Shown here: positions 1 through 5,368 of the stretch, one piece after another
How positions within the stretch are numbered: the first letter of the stretch is position 1
Layout of the letters: each line of letters starts with the position of its first letter
Source of the DNA: CAZFQD01 sp964520885
GTDB lineage: Bacteria; Bacillota; Clostridia; Oscillospirales; SIG519
Direction: 5' to 3'
DNA length: 5,369 bases
Assembly (NCBI GenBank): GCA_964520885.1
Contig: CAZFQD010000135.1
Span: 1 to 5,369, forward strand
Notes under the pieces: generated by a model
Database searches by the model: none
What the model saw: the letters and a program-made list of their open reading frames with translations, nothing else
Told to the model about the DNA's origin: nothing
Position numbers and translations under genes: made by a program

Positions 1-68
1 TTCCCAAAATTGTACTGTTAATTTTTAAAAAAAATGGGCGAAACGAAAAAATTCAATATTAAAAACTC

Positions 69-98
69 TTGACAAAAGCATATAACTACTGATAAAAT
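69..98 (+). promoter_or_regulatory. Sigma-A-type promoter of the str operon
   Basis: A perfect -35 box TTGACA (69-74) is followed after 18 bases by TAAAAT (93-98), one mismatch from the -10 consensus. An A-rich stretch just upstream (about 45-65) could act as an UP element. The expected transcription start falls in a GGG run (103-105), giving a leader of only about 25 bases before the first gene. A promoter here implies that the operon can be transcribed independently of whatever lies upstream. The start site is inferred. Confidence 0.8.
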
Positions 99-116
99 AT
101 TAGGGCTTTGTTTATT

Positions 117-123
117 GGAGGGA
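117..123 (+). promoter_or_regulatory. Ribosome binding site fixing the rplGB start
   Basis: GGAGGGA at 117-123 lies five bases before ATG 129. The same frame is open back to a TTG at 108, but that codon has no Shine-Dalgarno sequence before it, would sit only a few bases from the predicted transcript start, and would place this ribosome site inside the gene. ATG 129 is therefore the start. Confidence 0.85.
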
Positions 124-128
124 TAATT

Positions 129-371
129 ATGTTAGATAAACTTATAAATAAGAAAAAAGTAATTGGATTGAAGCAAACAAATAGAGCTTTGAAAGATAAT
201 TTAGTTGTTAGCATATATGTAGCAAGAGATGCCGATGAAAGAATTGTTTCTCCATTAGTAGCCTCTTGCAGAGATAAAGGAATAAAAGTTTTTTATGTTG
301 ATACTATGAAAGAATTAGGCAATAATGCAGGAATTGATATTGGTTCAGCAGTTGTTGCATTAATTAAATAG
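129..371 (+). CDS. rplGB: L7Ae-family K-turn RNA-binding protein (YbxF/RplGB type)
   Basis: An 80-residue protein of the L7Ae/L30e/S12e/Gadd45 family, close in length to Bacillus subtilis YbxF (82 residues). Visible family marks are the N-terminal RNA-contact segment VIGLKQTNRAL (residues 11-21), the VARDAD segment (31-36), and the C-terminal pattern MKELGNNAGIDIGSAVVALI (60-79), which matches the MKxLGxxxGIxxGxAxxAI signature of bacterial L7Ae homologues. Members of this family bind kink-turn motifs in RNA; for YbxF this has been shown in vitro, but its role in the cell is unclear and it is not a firmly established ribosome subunit. The gene is the first of the operon, directly behind the promoter and before rpsL, which is the standard position in Bacillota. 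The start is ATG 129 and the stop is TAG. Family assignment is firm; the exact target RNA is unknown. Confidence 0.92.
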   Translation: MLDKLINKKKVIGLKQTNRALKDNLVVSIYVARDADERIVSPLVASCRDKGIKVFYVDTMKELGNNAGIDIGSAVVALIK

Positions 372-376
372 CGATA

Positions 377-411
377 TATAATGTATATTATTTAAATAAT
401 TATACATTATA
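377..411 (+). repeat. AT-only inverted repeat between rplGB and rpsL
   Basis: TATAATGTATA (377-387) is perfectly repeated in inverse orientation at 401-411. Between them lies the 14-base palindrome ATTATTTAAATAAT (387-400), so the whole can fold into one long hairpin with a single bulged base (400) and a four-base loop. The stem holds only one G-C pair and no U-run follows, so it does not look like an intrinsic terminator. It may be an mRNA-processing or attenuating element, or simply low-complexity spacer. Confidence 0.6.
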
Positions 412-430
412 CATTATACATTAACATTAT
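401..430 (+). repeat. 7-base tandem repeat TATACAT in the rpsL leader
   Basis: Three exact copies of TATACAT (401-407, 408-414, 415-421) are followed by a copy lacking one base, TAACAT (422-427), and a partial TAT. The upstream arm of the inverted repeat (377-387) contains the reverse complement, so it can pair with more than one register of the array. The array ends just before the rpsL ribosome site. The pattern is direct; any function is unproven. Confidence 0.75.
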
Positions 431-447
431 AAAAGAGGAGGTGTAAT

Positions 448-879
448 ATGCCAACATTTAATCAGCTTGTCAGAAAGGGCAGGGAAACTGTGTCAAGAAA
501 AGCAACGGCACCAGCTTTGCAAAAAGGAATGAATTCCTTGAAAAAAGTTGAAACTGACCAAAGTTCGCCTCAAAAAAGAGGAGTTTGCACTGTCATTAAG
601 ACAATGACACCAAAGAAACCAAACTCAGCACTTAGAAAAGTAGCCAGAGTTCGTCTTTCAAATGGTGCAGAAGTAACCGCTTATATTCCTGGAATTGGAC
701 ACAATCTCCAAGAGCATAGCGTAGTGCTTATCCGTGGAGGAAGAGTAAAAGACCTTCCGGGAGTTCGTTACCATATCATTCGTGGAACCCTTGATGCTCA
801 AGGAGTTGCAAAGAGAATGCAGGGACGGTCAAAATATGGAGCTAAGCGCCCCAAAAAAAGTGCGGCGACAGCTAAATAA
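448..879 (+). CDS. rpsL: 30S ribosomal protein S12
   Basis: S12 sits at the decoding centre of the small subunit, contacting 16S rRNA and monitoring codon-anticodon pairing. The 143-residue product shows the whole family: MPTFNQLVRKGR at the N-terminus, PQKRGVCT (41-48), TPKKPNSALRK (54-64), GHNLQEHSVVLIRGGRV (84-100), KDLPGVRYH (101-109) and a basic tail. It carries the extra N-terminal segment (about residues 20-40) found in Gram-positive S12 and absent from the 124-residue E. coli protein. Lys56 and Lys101 correspond to E. coli Lys42 and Lys87, the classical streptomycin-resistance sites; both are wild type. Asp102 matches the aspartate methylthiolated by RimO. The usual Arg after CT in CTRV is Val49 here. 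The start ATG is preceded by AGGAGGTG (436-443), a near-ideal ribosome site. The tail KKSAATAK is slightly longer than usual. Confidence 0.98.
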   Translation: MPTFNQLVRKGRETVSRKATAPALQKGMNSLKKVETDQSSPQKRGVCTVIKTMTPKKPNSALRKVARVRLSNGAEVTAYIPGIGHNLQEHSVVLIRGGRVKDLPGVRYHIIRGTLDAQGVAKRMQGRSKYGAKRPKKSAATAK

Positions 880-901
880 TTATTAATTGTGTAAATTAAC
901 T

Positions 902-1024
902 GCACAAAAGCAAAAAAAATGTGCTTTGTAGCGGTATGTATATATATACATTGCCTCTTGCGAAGTGCTGTCGGAAGTTTTTTAAACTTTCGAGTACCAA
1001 TGATATCTCATTATGTGAAGGAGG
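902..1024 (+). promoter_or_regulatory. Structured rpsG leader, possible autoregulatory element
   Basis: The 153-base gap between rpsL and rpsG contains several potential RNA stems: ACAAAAGCA/TGCTTTGT (904-912 with 922-929, one bulge), the 16-base palindrome ATGTATATATATACAT (936-951), a 10-pair hairpin with a TTT loop (971-980 with 984-993, one G-U pair), and AATGA/TCATT (999-1003 with 1008-1012). CCTCTT (954-959) can pair with AGGAGG (1019-1024), which is the rpsG ribosome site, enclosing the last two hairpins. In E. coli, S7 represses the str operon by binding the rpsL-rpsG gap, so a comparable role is plausible. The pairings are read by eye; regulation is inferred. Confidence 0.45.
1018..1024 (+). 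promoter_or_regulatory. Ribosome binding site fixing the rpsG GTG start
   Basis: AAGGAGG (1018-1024) lies eight bases before GTG 1033. Translation from there gives MPRRGNIPKRE, the expected N-terminus of S7. The frame is open upstream to ATG codons at 919 and 1000, but neither has a Shine-Dalgarno sequence and the added residues do not resemble S7. Confidence 0.92.
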
Positions 1025-1032
1025 GAAGCAAA

Positions 1033-1503
1033 GTGCCCAGAAGAGGTAATATACCAAAAAGGGAAGTACTTGCAGATCCTGTATTTAACAGCACTATGGT
1101 TACAAGACTTATTAACAATATTATGCTTGATGGCAAAAAAGGTGTTGCTCAAAAAATTGTTTATGATGCCTTTGATTTAATCAAGGAAAAGGCAGGCAAA
1201 AGCCCACTCGAATTGTTTACAACAGCTTTGGAAAATATTATGCCAGTGCTTGAAGTTAAAGCAAGAAGAGTTGGAGGAGCCACCTATCAAGTTCCAATGG
1301 AAGTTAGACCAGAAAGAAGAGAAACCTTAGGTCTTCGCTGGATAACAAAATTTTCAAGAGAACGAAACGAAAGAACAATGAAGGACCGTTTGGCTAATGA
1401 AATATTAGATGCAATTAACAATCAAGGTGCTTCAGTTAAGAAAAAAGATGAAACTCATAGAATGGCAGAGGCTAATAAAGCATTTGCTCATTATAGGTGG
1501 TAA
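1033..1503 (+). CDS. rpsG: 30S ribosomal protein S7
   Basis: S7 is a primary 16S rRNA-binding protein that nucleates assembly of the 3' major domain (30S head) and lines the E site near the mRNA exit. From GTG 1033 the product is 156 residues, the standard bacterial length. Family marks are MPRRGNIPKREVLADP (1-16), the GKK segment (34-36), the beta-hairpin VKARRVGGATYQVPMEV (75-91), the RRETLGLRWI stretch that follows it, and the C-terminal end HRMAEANKAFAHYRW. A longer reading from ATG 919 would add 38 residues with no S7 character and is rejected. The gene follows rpsL after an unusually long 153-base structured gap and precedes fusA by 18 bases, so fusA translation is probably coupled to it. 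S7 is the known translational repressor of the str operon in E. coli; whether that holds here is not shown. Confidence 0.97.
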   Translation: MPRRGNIPKREVLADPVFNSTMVTRLINNIMLDGKKGVAQKIVYDAFDLIKEKAGKSPLELFTTALENIMPVLEVKARRVGGATYQVPMEVRPERRETLGLRWITKFSRERNERTMKDRLANEILDAINNQGASVKKKDETHRMAEANKAFAHYRW

Positions 1504-1521
1504 ACCGGAAAAGGAGAAATT

Positions 1522-3606
1522 ATGCCGAGAACACATTCATTAGAACTTTATAGAAATATAGGCATAATGGCACACATTGATGCAGGGAAAACCACCACAA
1601 CCGAAAGAATTTTATTTTATACCGGTAGAACACACAAATTGGGCGAAGTTCACGAAGGTGCCGCAACAATGGACTGGATGGAACAAGAACAAGAAAGAGG
1701 CATTACAATAACTTCAGCAGCAACTACTTGTCAATGGAAAGGATATAGAATCAATATTATAGACACTCCTGGGCATGTTGATTTTACTGTTGAAGTTGAA
1801 AGGTCGCTTAGAGTGCTTGACGGTGCGGTTACTGTTTTTTGTGCCAAAGGGGGCGTTGAACCTCAGACTGAAACTGTTTGGCGTCAGGCTGATAAATACG
1901 GCGTTCCAAGAATGGCCTATATTAATAAAATGGACATTATGGGAGCAGACTTTTTTAAGGTTGTTACTATGATGAAGGAAAGATTAAAGTGCAATGCTGT
2001 GCCAATTCAACTTCCAATAGGTAGTGAAGAAACCTTTAAGGGAATAATTGATTTAGTGGAAATGAAAGCATACAAGCATTTTGATGATTTAGGCAAAGAC
2101 ATTAGTATTGAGGATATTCCAGACGACTTATTAGAAAAATCAAAGGAATTTAGATTTGCTCTTGTTGAAGCTATTGCTGAGCAGGACGAAGAACTTATGG
2201 AAAAATATCTTGATGGCGAGCAATTGACTATTGAGGAAATTCAAAAGGGAATTCGCCTTGCAACAATTAACAATAAGATTATACCGGTTATTTGTGGAAG
2301 CTCATATAAGAATAAAGGCGTGCAAAAGTTACTTGATGCAGTTGTTGCATATATGCCGTCTCCTCTTGATATTCCTCCAATAAAAGGTATTAATCCAAAT
2401 AATGAACAGGAAGTTGAAAGAATAGCTGACGATAAAGAGCCATTTTCAGCACTTGCTTTCAAAATAGCTACCGACCCATTTGTGGGAAGACTTAGCTTTT
2501 TTCGTGTATATAGTGGCAAAATAACCACAGGCTCATCAGTTTTTAATTCTACAAAGAATAATAGAGAAAGATTTGGCAGAATACTTCAAATGCATGCCAA
2601 TCATAGAGAAGATGTTGATGAGGTTTATGCAGGTGATATTGCTGCCGCTGTTGGTCTTAAAAATACCACAACCGGAGATACCTTGTGTGATAAAAAAAAT
2701 CCAGTAATATTAGAATCAATGGATTTTCCAGAGCCGGTAATTGCAGTTGCTATTGAACCGAGAACTAAGGCAGGTCAAGAAAAAATGGGTATTGCCCTTT
2801 CTAAACTTGCTGAGGAAGACCCAACATTTAGAACTTACACTAATGATGAAACAGGTCAAACAATTATCGCTGGAATGGGCGAATTGCACTTAGAAATAAT
2901 TGTTGATAGAATGTTAAGAGAATTCAAAGTTGAGGCTAATGTTGGCAAGCCACAAGTTGCATATAAGGAAACCATTCGCAAAAGTGCAGATGTTGACCAT
3001 AAATATGCAAGACAATCGGGTGGTAAAGGTCAATACGGGCATGTTAAAATCATTGTTGAGCCTAACGAAAGTGGCAAGGGCTACGAGTTTATCAATAAGA
3101 TAGTTGGTGGAGCAATTCCTAAGGAATATATATCTTCTGTTGATGCTGGTATTAAAGGCTCTATGCTATCAGGCGTTTTGGCAGGCTATCCAGTTGTTGA
3201 TGTTAAGGCTACTCTATATGACGGCTCATACCACGAGGTGGACTCCTCTGAAATGGCATTTAAAATTGCCGCTTCAATGGCATTTAAGGAAGGTATGAAT
3301 AAGGCTGACCCTGCTCTTATGGAGCCTATTATGAAAGTTGTTGTAATTGTCCCTGAGGAATATATGGGCGACATTATTGGCGACTTAAACTCTCGCAGAG
3401 GTCATATTCATAGTATGGAAGCCATTACAGGAGCACAGCAAATAACTGCTTTTATCCCGCTTTCTGAAATGTTTGGTTATGCAACTGATATGCGTTCAAA
3501 ATCTCAAGGTAGAGGACAGTATTCAATGGAGCCTTCTCACTATACTGAGGTGCCAAAGTCAATTCAAGAGAAAATTATTAACACAAGAGGCAAAAGCAGA
3601 GAATAA
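1522..3606 (+). CDS. fusA: Translation elongation factor G
   Basis: EF-G is the GTPase that drives tRNA-mRNA translocation and, with ribosome recycling factor, splits post-termination ribosomes. The 694-residue product is of normal length (about 690-704). The GTP-binding motifs are intact: G1 AHIDAGKT (17-24), the switch I segment ERGITITSAATT (58-69), G3 DTPGH (81-85) with the catalytic-type His85, G4 NKMD (135-138) and G5 GSS (259-261, where GSA is more usual). Domain II follows at roughly 305-400, domain III to about 480 (EDPTFRTYTNDETGQTIIAG lies here), domain IV about 485-605 (starting near the YARQSGGKGQYGH segment around residue 495) and domain V to the C-terminus (RRGHIHSMEA, then EVPKSIQEKII). 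This is the canonical EF-G, not a tetracycline-protection paralogue, given its place in the str operon and full match. AAGGAG (1511-1516) lies five bases before the ATG. Confidence 0.98.
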   Translation: MPRTHSLELYRNIGIMAHIDAGKTTTTERILFYTGRTHKLGEVHEGAATMDWMEQEQERGITITSAATTCQWKGYRINIIDTPGHVDFTVEVERSLRVLDGAVTVFCAKGGVEPQTETVWRQADKYGVPRMAYINKMDIMGADFFKVVTMMKERLKCNAVPIQLPIGSEETFKGIIDLVEMKAYKHFDDLGKDISIEDIPDDLLEKSKEFRFALVEAIAEQDEELMEKYLDGEQLTIEEIQKGIRLATINNKIIPVICGSSYKNKGVQKLLDAVVAYMPSPLDIPPIKGINPNNEQEVERIADDKEPFSALAFKIATDPFVGRLSFFRVYSGKITTGSSVFNSTKNNRERFGRILQMHANHREDVDEVYAGDIAAAVGLKNTTTGDTLCDKKNPVILESMDFPEPVIAVAIEPRTKAGQEKMGIALSKLAEEDPTFRTYTNDETGQTIIAGMGELHLEIIVDRMLREFKVEANVGKPQVAYKETIRKSADVDHKYARQSGGKGQYGHVKIIVEPNESGKGYEFINKIVGGAIPKEYISSVDAGIKGSMLSGVLAGYPVVDVKATLYDGSYHEVDSSEMAFKIAASMAFKEGMNKADPALMEPIMKVVVIVPEEYMGDIIGDLNSRRGHIHSMEAITGAQQITAFIPLSEMFGYATDMRSKSQGRGQYSMEPSHYTEVPKSIQEKIINTRGKSRE

Positions 3607-3630
3607 TTTAAGAATGTTTAAAAAAAACAC

Positions 3631-3659
3631 TTGATATTTTATTAAAAAAGTTATAAAAT
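3631..3659 (+). promoter_or_regulatory. Internal promoter in front of tuf
   Basis: TTGATA (3631-3636) and TAAAAT (3654-3659) are separated by 17 bases, a good sigma-A match. The -10 region ATAAAATACTA (3653-3663) is nearly the same as that of the operon promoter, ATAAAATATTA (92-102). The transcript would start in an A-rich run near 3665, giving a leader of about 47 bases to the tuf ATG. It would let EF-Tu be made above the level of the rest of the operon. No terminator is visible between fusA and tuf, so read-through is likely too. Confidence 0.7.
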
Positions 3660-3712
3660 ACTAAAATAATAAAAAAAATTAACAAAAAGATATTTAAAGG
3701 AGGAAAAATAAA

Positions 3713-4930
3713 ATGGCAAAGGCAAAATTCGAAAGAACAAAACCACATGTTAACATTGGAACTATTGGACATGTTGACCATGGTAAGACCACTCTTACTG
3801 CGGCAATTACAAAGGTGCTTTCACTTATAGATAAGTCAAATGCAACCTTTACTTCCTATGATATGATTGACAAAGCTCCGGAAGAAAAAGCAAGAGGTAT
3901 TACAATTAACACAGCTCATGTTGAGTATCAAACAGCAGCAAGGCATTATGCACATGTGGACTGTCCCGGACATGCTGACTATATTAAGAATATGATTACC
4001 GGTGCGGCTCAAATGGACGGTGCTATTCTTGTTATAGCGGCTACTGATGGTCCTATGGCTCAAACAAAGGAACATATATTACTTGCAAGGCAGGTTGGCG
4101 TTCCTTATATGTTAGTATTTATGAACAAGGTTGACCAAGTTGATGATGATGAATTATTAGAATTGGTTGAAATGGAAATTCGTGATACACTTAACAAATA
4201 CGATTTCCCGGGCGACGATACTCCAATTATCAAGGGTTCTGCATTAAAGGCTCTTGAAAGTACATCTACTGATGCTTCGGCTCCTGAATATGCTTGTATT
4301 ATTGAACTTATGAAAGCAGTTGATGAATATATTAAGACACCGGAAAGAACTGCAAATCTTCCTTTCTTAATGCCTGTTGAGGATGTTTTTACCATTACAG
4401 GTCGTGGAACAGTTGCCACCGGCAGAGTTGAAAGAGGAACTTTGAAGTTATCGGAAGATGTTGAAATAGTTGGCTTAACTCCAATTGATGAGCCTATTAG
4501 AAAAACTGTTGTTACCGGTATTGAAATGTTTAGAAAATTACTTGACCATGCAGAAGCAGGCGACAATATTGGTGCTTTATTAAGAGGCGTAAACAGAGAA
4601 GATATCCAAAGAGGGCAAGTTTTAGCTAAGCCCGGCTCAATTAAACCACACACAAATTTTAAGGGACAAATCGTTGTTATTTCTAAGGAAGACGGTGGCC
4701 GTCATACTCCTTTCTTTAACAACTATCGTCCACAGTTTTATTTTAGAACAACTGATGTAACCGGCGTTATCTCTCTTCCTGAAGGAATGGAAATGTGTAT
4801 GCCCGGTGACCATACTGAAATCAATGTTGAATTAATTTCAACTATCGCTATTGAACCGGGTCTTCGTTTTGCTATCCGTGAGGGTGGAAGAACTGTTGCT
4901 TCCGGTGTTGTTACAGAAGTTTCTCACTAA
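3713..4930 (+). CDS. tuf: Translation elongation factor Tu
   Basis: EF-Tu carries aminoacyl-tRNA to the ribosomal A site as a ternary complex with GTP. All motifs are present: G1 GHVDHGKT (19-26), switch I RGITINTAH (61-69), G3 DCPGH (83-87) with the catalytic His87, G4 NKVD (138-141) and G5 GSAL (175-178). Domain II (about 215-310) shows FTITGRGTVATGRVERG, and domain III ends with GGRHTPFFNNYRPQFYFRTTDVTG and REGGRTVASGVV. At 405 residues it is about ten longer than E. coli or Bacillus EF-Tu. By eye the extra residues fall in three places: about two in the loop near residues 38-50, about five after the G5 motif (around 183-195), and about three in domain II (VGLTPIDEPIRKT). AAAGGAGG (3696-3703) precedes the ATG by nine bases. 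It follows fusA by 106 bases, has its own promoter and is closed by a strong terminator. A second tuf copy elsewhere cannot be excluded. Confidence 0.98.
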   Translation: MAKAKFERTKPHVNIGTIGHVDHGKTTLTAAITKVLSLIDKSNATFTSYDMIDKAPEEKARGITINTAHVEYQTAARHYAHVDCPGHADYIKNMITGAAQMDGAILVIAATDGPMAQTKEHILLARQVGVPYMLVFMNKVDQVDDDELLELVEMEIRDTLNKYDFPGDDTPIIKGSALKALESTSTDASAPEYACIIELMKAVDEYIKTPERTANLPFLMPVEDVFTITGRGTVATGRVERGTLKLSEDVEIVGLTPIDEPIRKTVVTGIEMFRKLLDHAEAGDNIGALLRGVNREDIQRGQVLAKPGSIKPHTNFKGQIVVISKEDGGRHTPFFNNYRPQFYFRTTDVTGVISLPEGMEMCMPGDHTEINVELISTIAIEPGLRFAIREGGRTVASGVVTEVSH

Positions 4931-4953
4931 ATTATTAACAAATAATTAATATT

Positions 4954-4992
4954 AACCTCCAAAAGCAGTATTATCTGTTTTTGGGGGTTTTT
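4954..4992 (+). terminator. Intrinsic terminator after tuf
   Basis: A 15-pair stem (4954-4968 with 4975-4989, two G-U pairs) with a six-base TATTAT loop is followed by a T-run (4988-4992). The stem pairs AACCTCC with GGGGGTT at its base. It lies 24 bases after the tuf stop and ends the str operon. Confidence 0.92.
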
Positions 4993-5007
4993 ATCAATGT
5001 AATTAAC

Positions 5008-5023
5008 TTATACTATTATACTA
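5008..5023 (+). repeat. Tandem 8-base repeat TTATACTA
   Basis: TTATACTA occurs twice head to tail (5008-5015 and 5016-5023) and overlaps the 10-base palindrome ACTAATTAGT (5020-5029). It sits about 30 bases upstream of the -35 box of the next gene. It could be a regulator-binding site, but such repeats also arise by chance in very AT-rich spacers. Confidence 0.35.
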
Positions 5024-5051
5024 ATTAGTTTAGATATTAATAAAATAATTC

Positions 5052-5080
5052 TTGAATAATACCTTGTATTAGAATATAAT
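5052..5080 (+). promoter_or_regulatory. Sigma-A-type promoter of the small downstream gene
   Basis: TTGAAT (5052-5057) is followed after 17 bases by a perfect -10 box TATAAT (5075-5080). The start would lie near 5087, giving a leader of about 25 bases. Together with the terminator before it, this makes the small gene a transcription unit of its own. Confidence 0.75.
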
Positions 5081-5111
5081 GTATTTGTAAATAATTATTG
5101 GAGATGATTTT

Positions 5112-5315
5112 GTGCTTGATTACAAAAAAATGATGAAAATAGCAAAAGAGGCATCTAAGAAAGAAAAGAAATTAAGTTTTGAACTTGGAGCACCTTGGAT
5201 TTATTATGATAAAACGCACGAGCATATTATATTTGAATACAAAAATGGAGCAAAAGAAATTCGTGATATTAGAGGGAATAGTGTTGAGATTATTTCGCCT
5301 CCAAATGGTATTTAA
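5112..5315 (+). CDS. Small lysine-rich protein of unknown function
   Basis: A 67-residue protein that I do not recognise. It starts at GTG 5112, eight bases after GGAG (5100-5103), behind a good promoter, and ends with TAA, so it is likely expressed. Residues 3-20 (DYKKMMKIAKEASKKEKK) look like a strongly basic amphipathic helix with eight lysines in the first 20 residues. The remainder (21-62) has the alternating pattern of a few short beta strands: LSFELGAPWIYYD, HIIFEYKNGAKEIRD, VEIISP. There is no signal peptide, membrane segment, cysteine or recognisable catalytic motif, so it is probably a soluble cytoplasmic protein. The basic N-terminus would fit nucleic-acid or ribosome contact, but that is a guess. 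Its promoter and the terminator upstream separate it from the str operon, so adjacency alone says little about its function. Confidence 0.7.
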   Translation: MLDYKKMMKIAKEASKKEKKLSFELGAPWIYYDKTHEHIIFEYKNGAKEIRDIRGNSVEIISPPNGI

Positions 5316-5333
5316 TTATTAGTCAATTGCGAA

Positions 5334-5368
5334 ACTCAAAAAACCTTGATTTTATGCGGTTTTTTAGT
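5334..5368 (+). terminator. Possible terminator at the window edge
   Basis: AAAAAACC (5338-5345) pairs with GGTTTTTT (5358-5365) around a 12-base loop, and ACT/AGT (5334-5336 with 5366-5368) can extend the stem past one bulged base. The T-run lies inside the stem, and the matching A-run means it might also work on the opposite strand. It begins 18 bases after the stop of the small gene. The G-C content is low and the window ends here, so it is a moderate call. Confidence 0.55.

Noticed and set aside
3..62. Tail of an upstream gene (third frame open from the window edge to TAA at 60-62)
   Set aside because: About 19 codons with no recognisable protein sequence; a run this short can be open by chance in any frame.
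108..128. TTG start for the L7Ae-like protein
   Set aside because: It would place the GGAGGGA ribosome site inside the gene and leave almost no leader; ATG 129 fits the family N-terminus.
377..411. Intrinsic terminator after rplGB
   Set aside because: The stem is almost wholly A-T with no U-run after it, and genes downstream would lose their only clear promoter.
401..430. CRISPR-like repeat array
   Set aside because: The units are 7 bases and directly adjacent, with no spacers; this is a simple tandem repeat.
971..993. Terminator between rpsL and rpsG
   Set aside because: The hairpin is followed by GTACCAATG and not a T-run, and no new promoter is visible before rpsG.
919..1032. In-frame N-terminal extension of S7 from ATG 919 (or ATG 1000)
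   Set aside because: No ribosome site before either ATG, the added residues are unlike S7, and GTG 1033 has AAGGAGG at the right distance and gives the standard 156-residue protein.
2241..2528. Reverse-strand reading frame inside fusA
   Set aside because: It overlaps conserved EF-G coding sequence and its translation resembles no known protein; the same holds for the other frames within fusA (1775-1972, 3104-3298, 3186-3374).
4105..4653. 182-codon reverse-strand reading frame inside tuf
   Set aside because: It mirrors the conserved EF-Tu gene, has no supporting promoter or family resemblance, and long antisense frames are common opposite strongly codon-biased genes; likewise 3836-4075.
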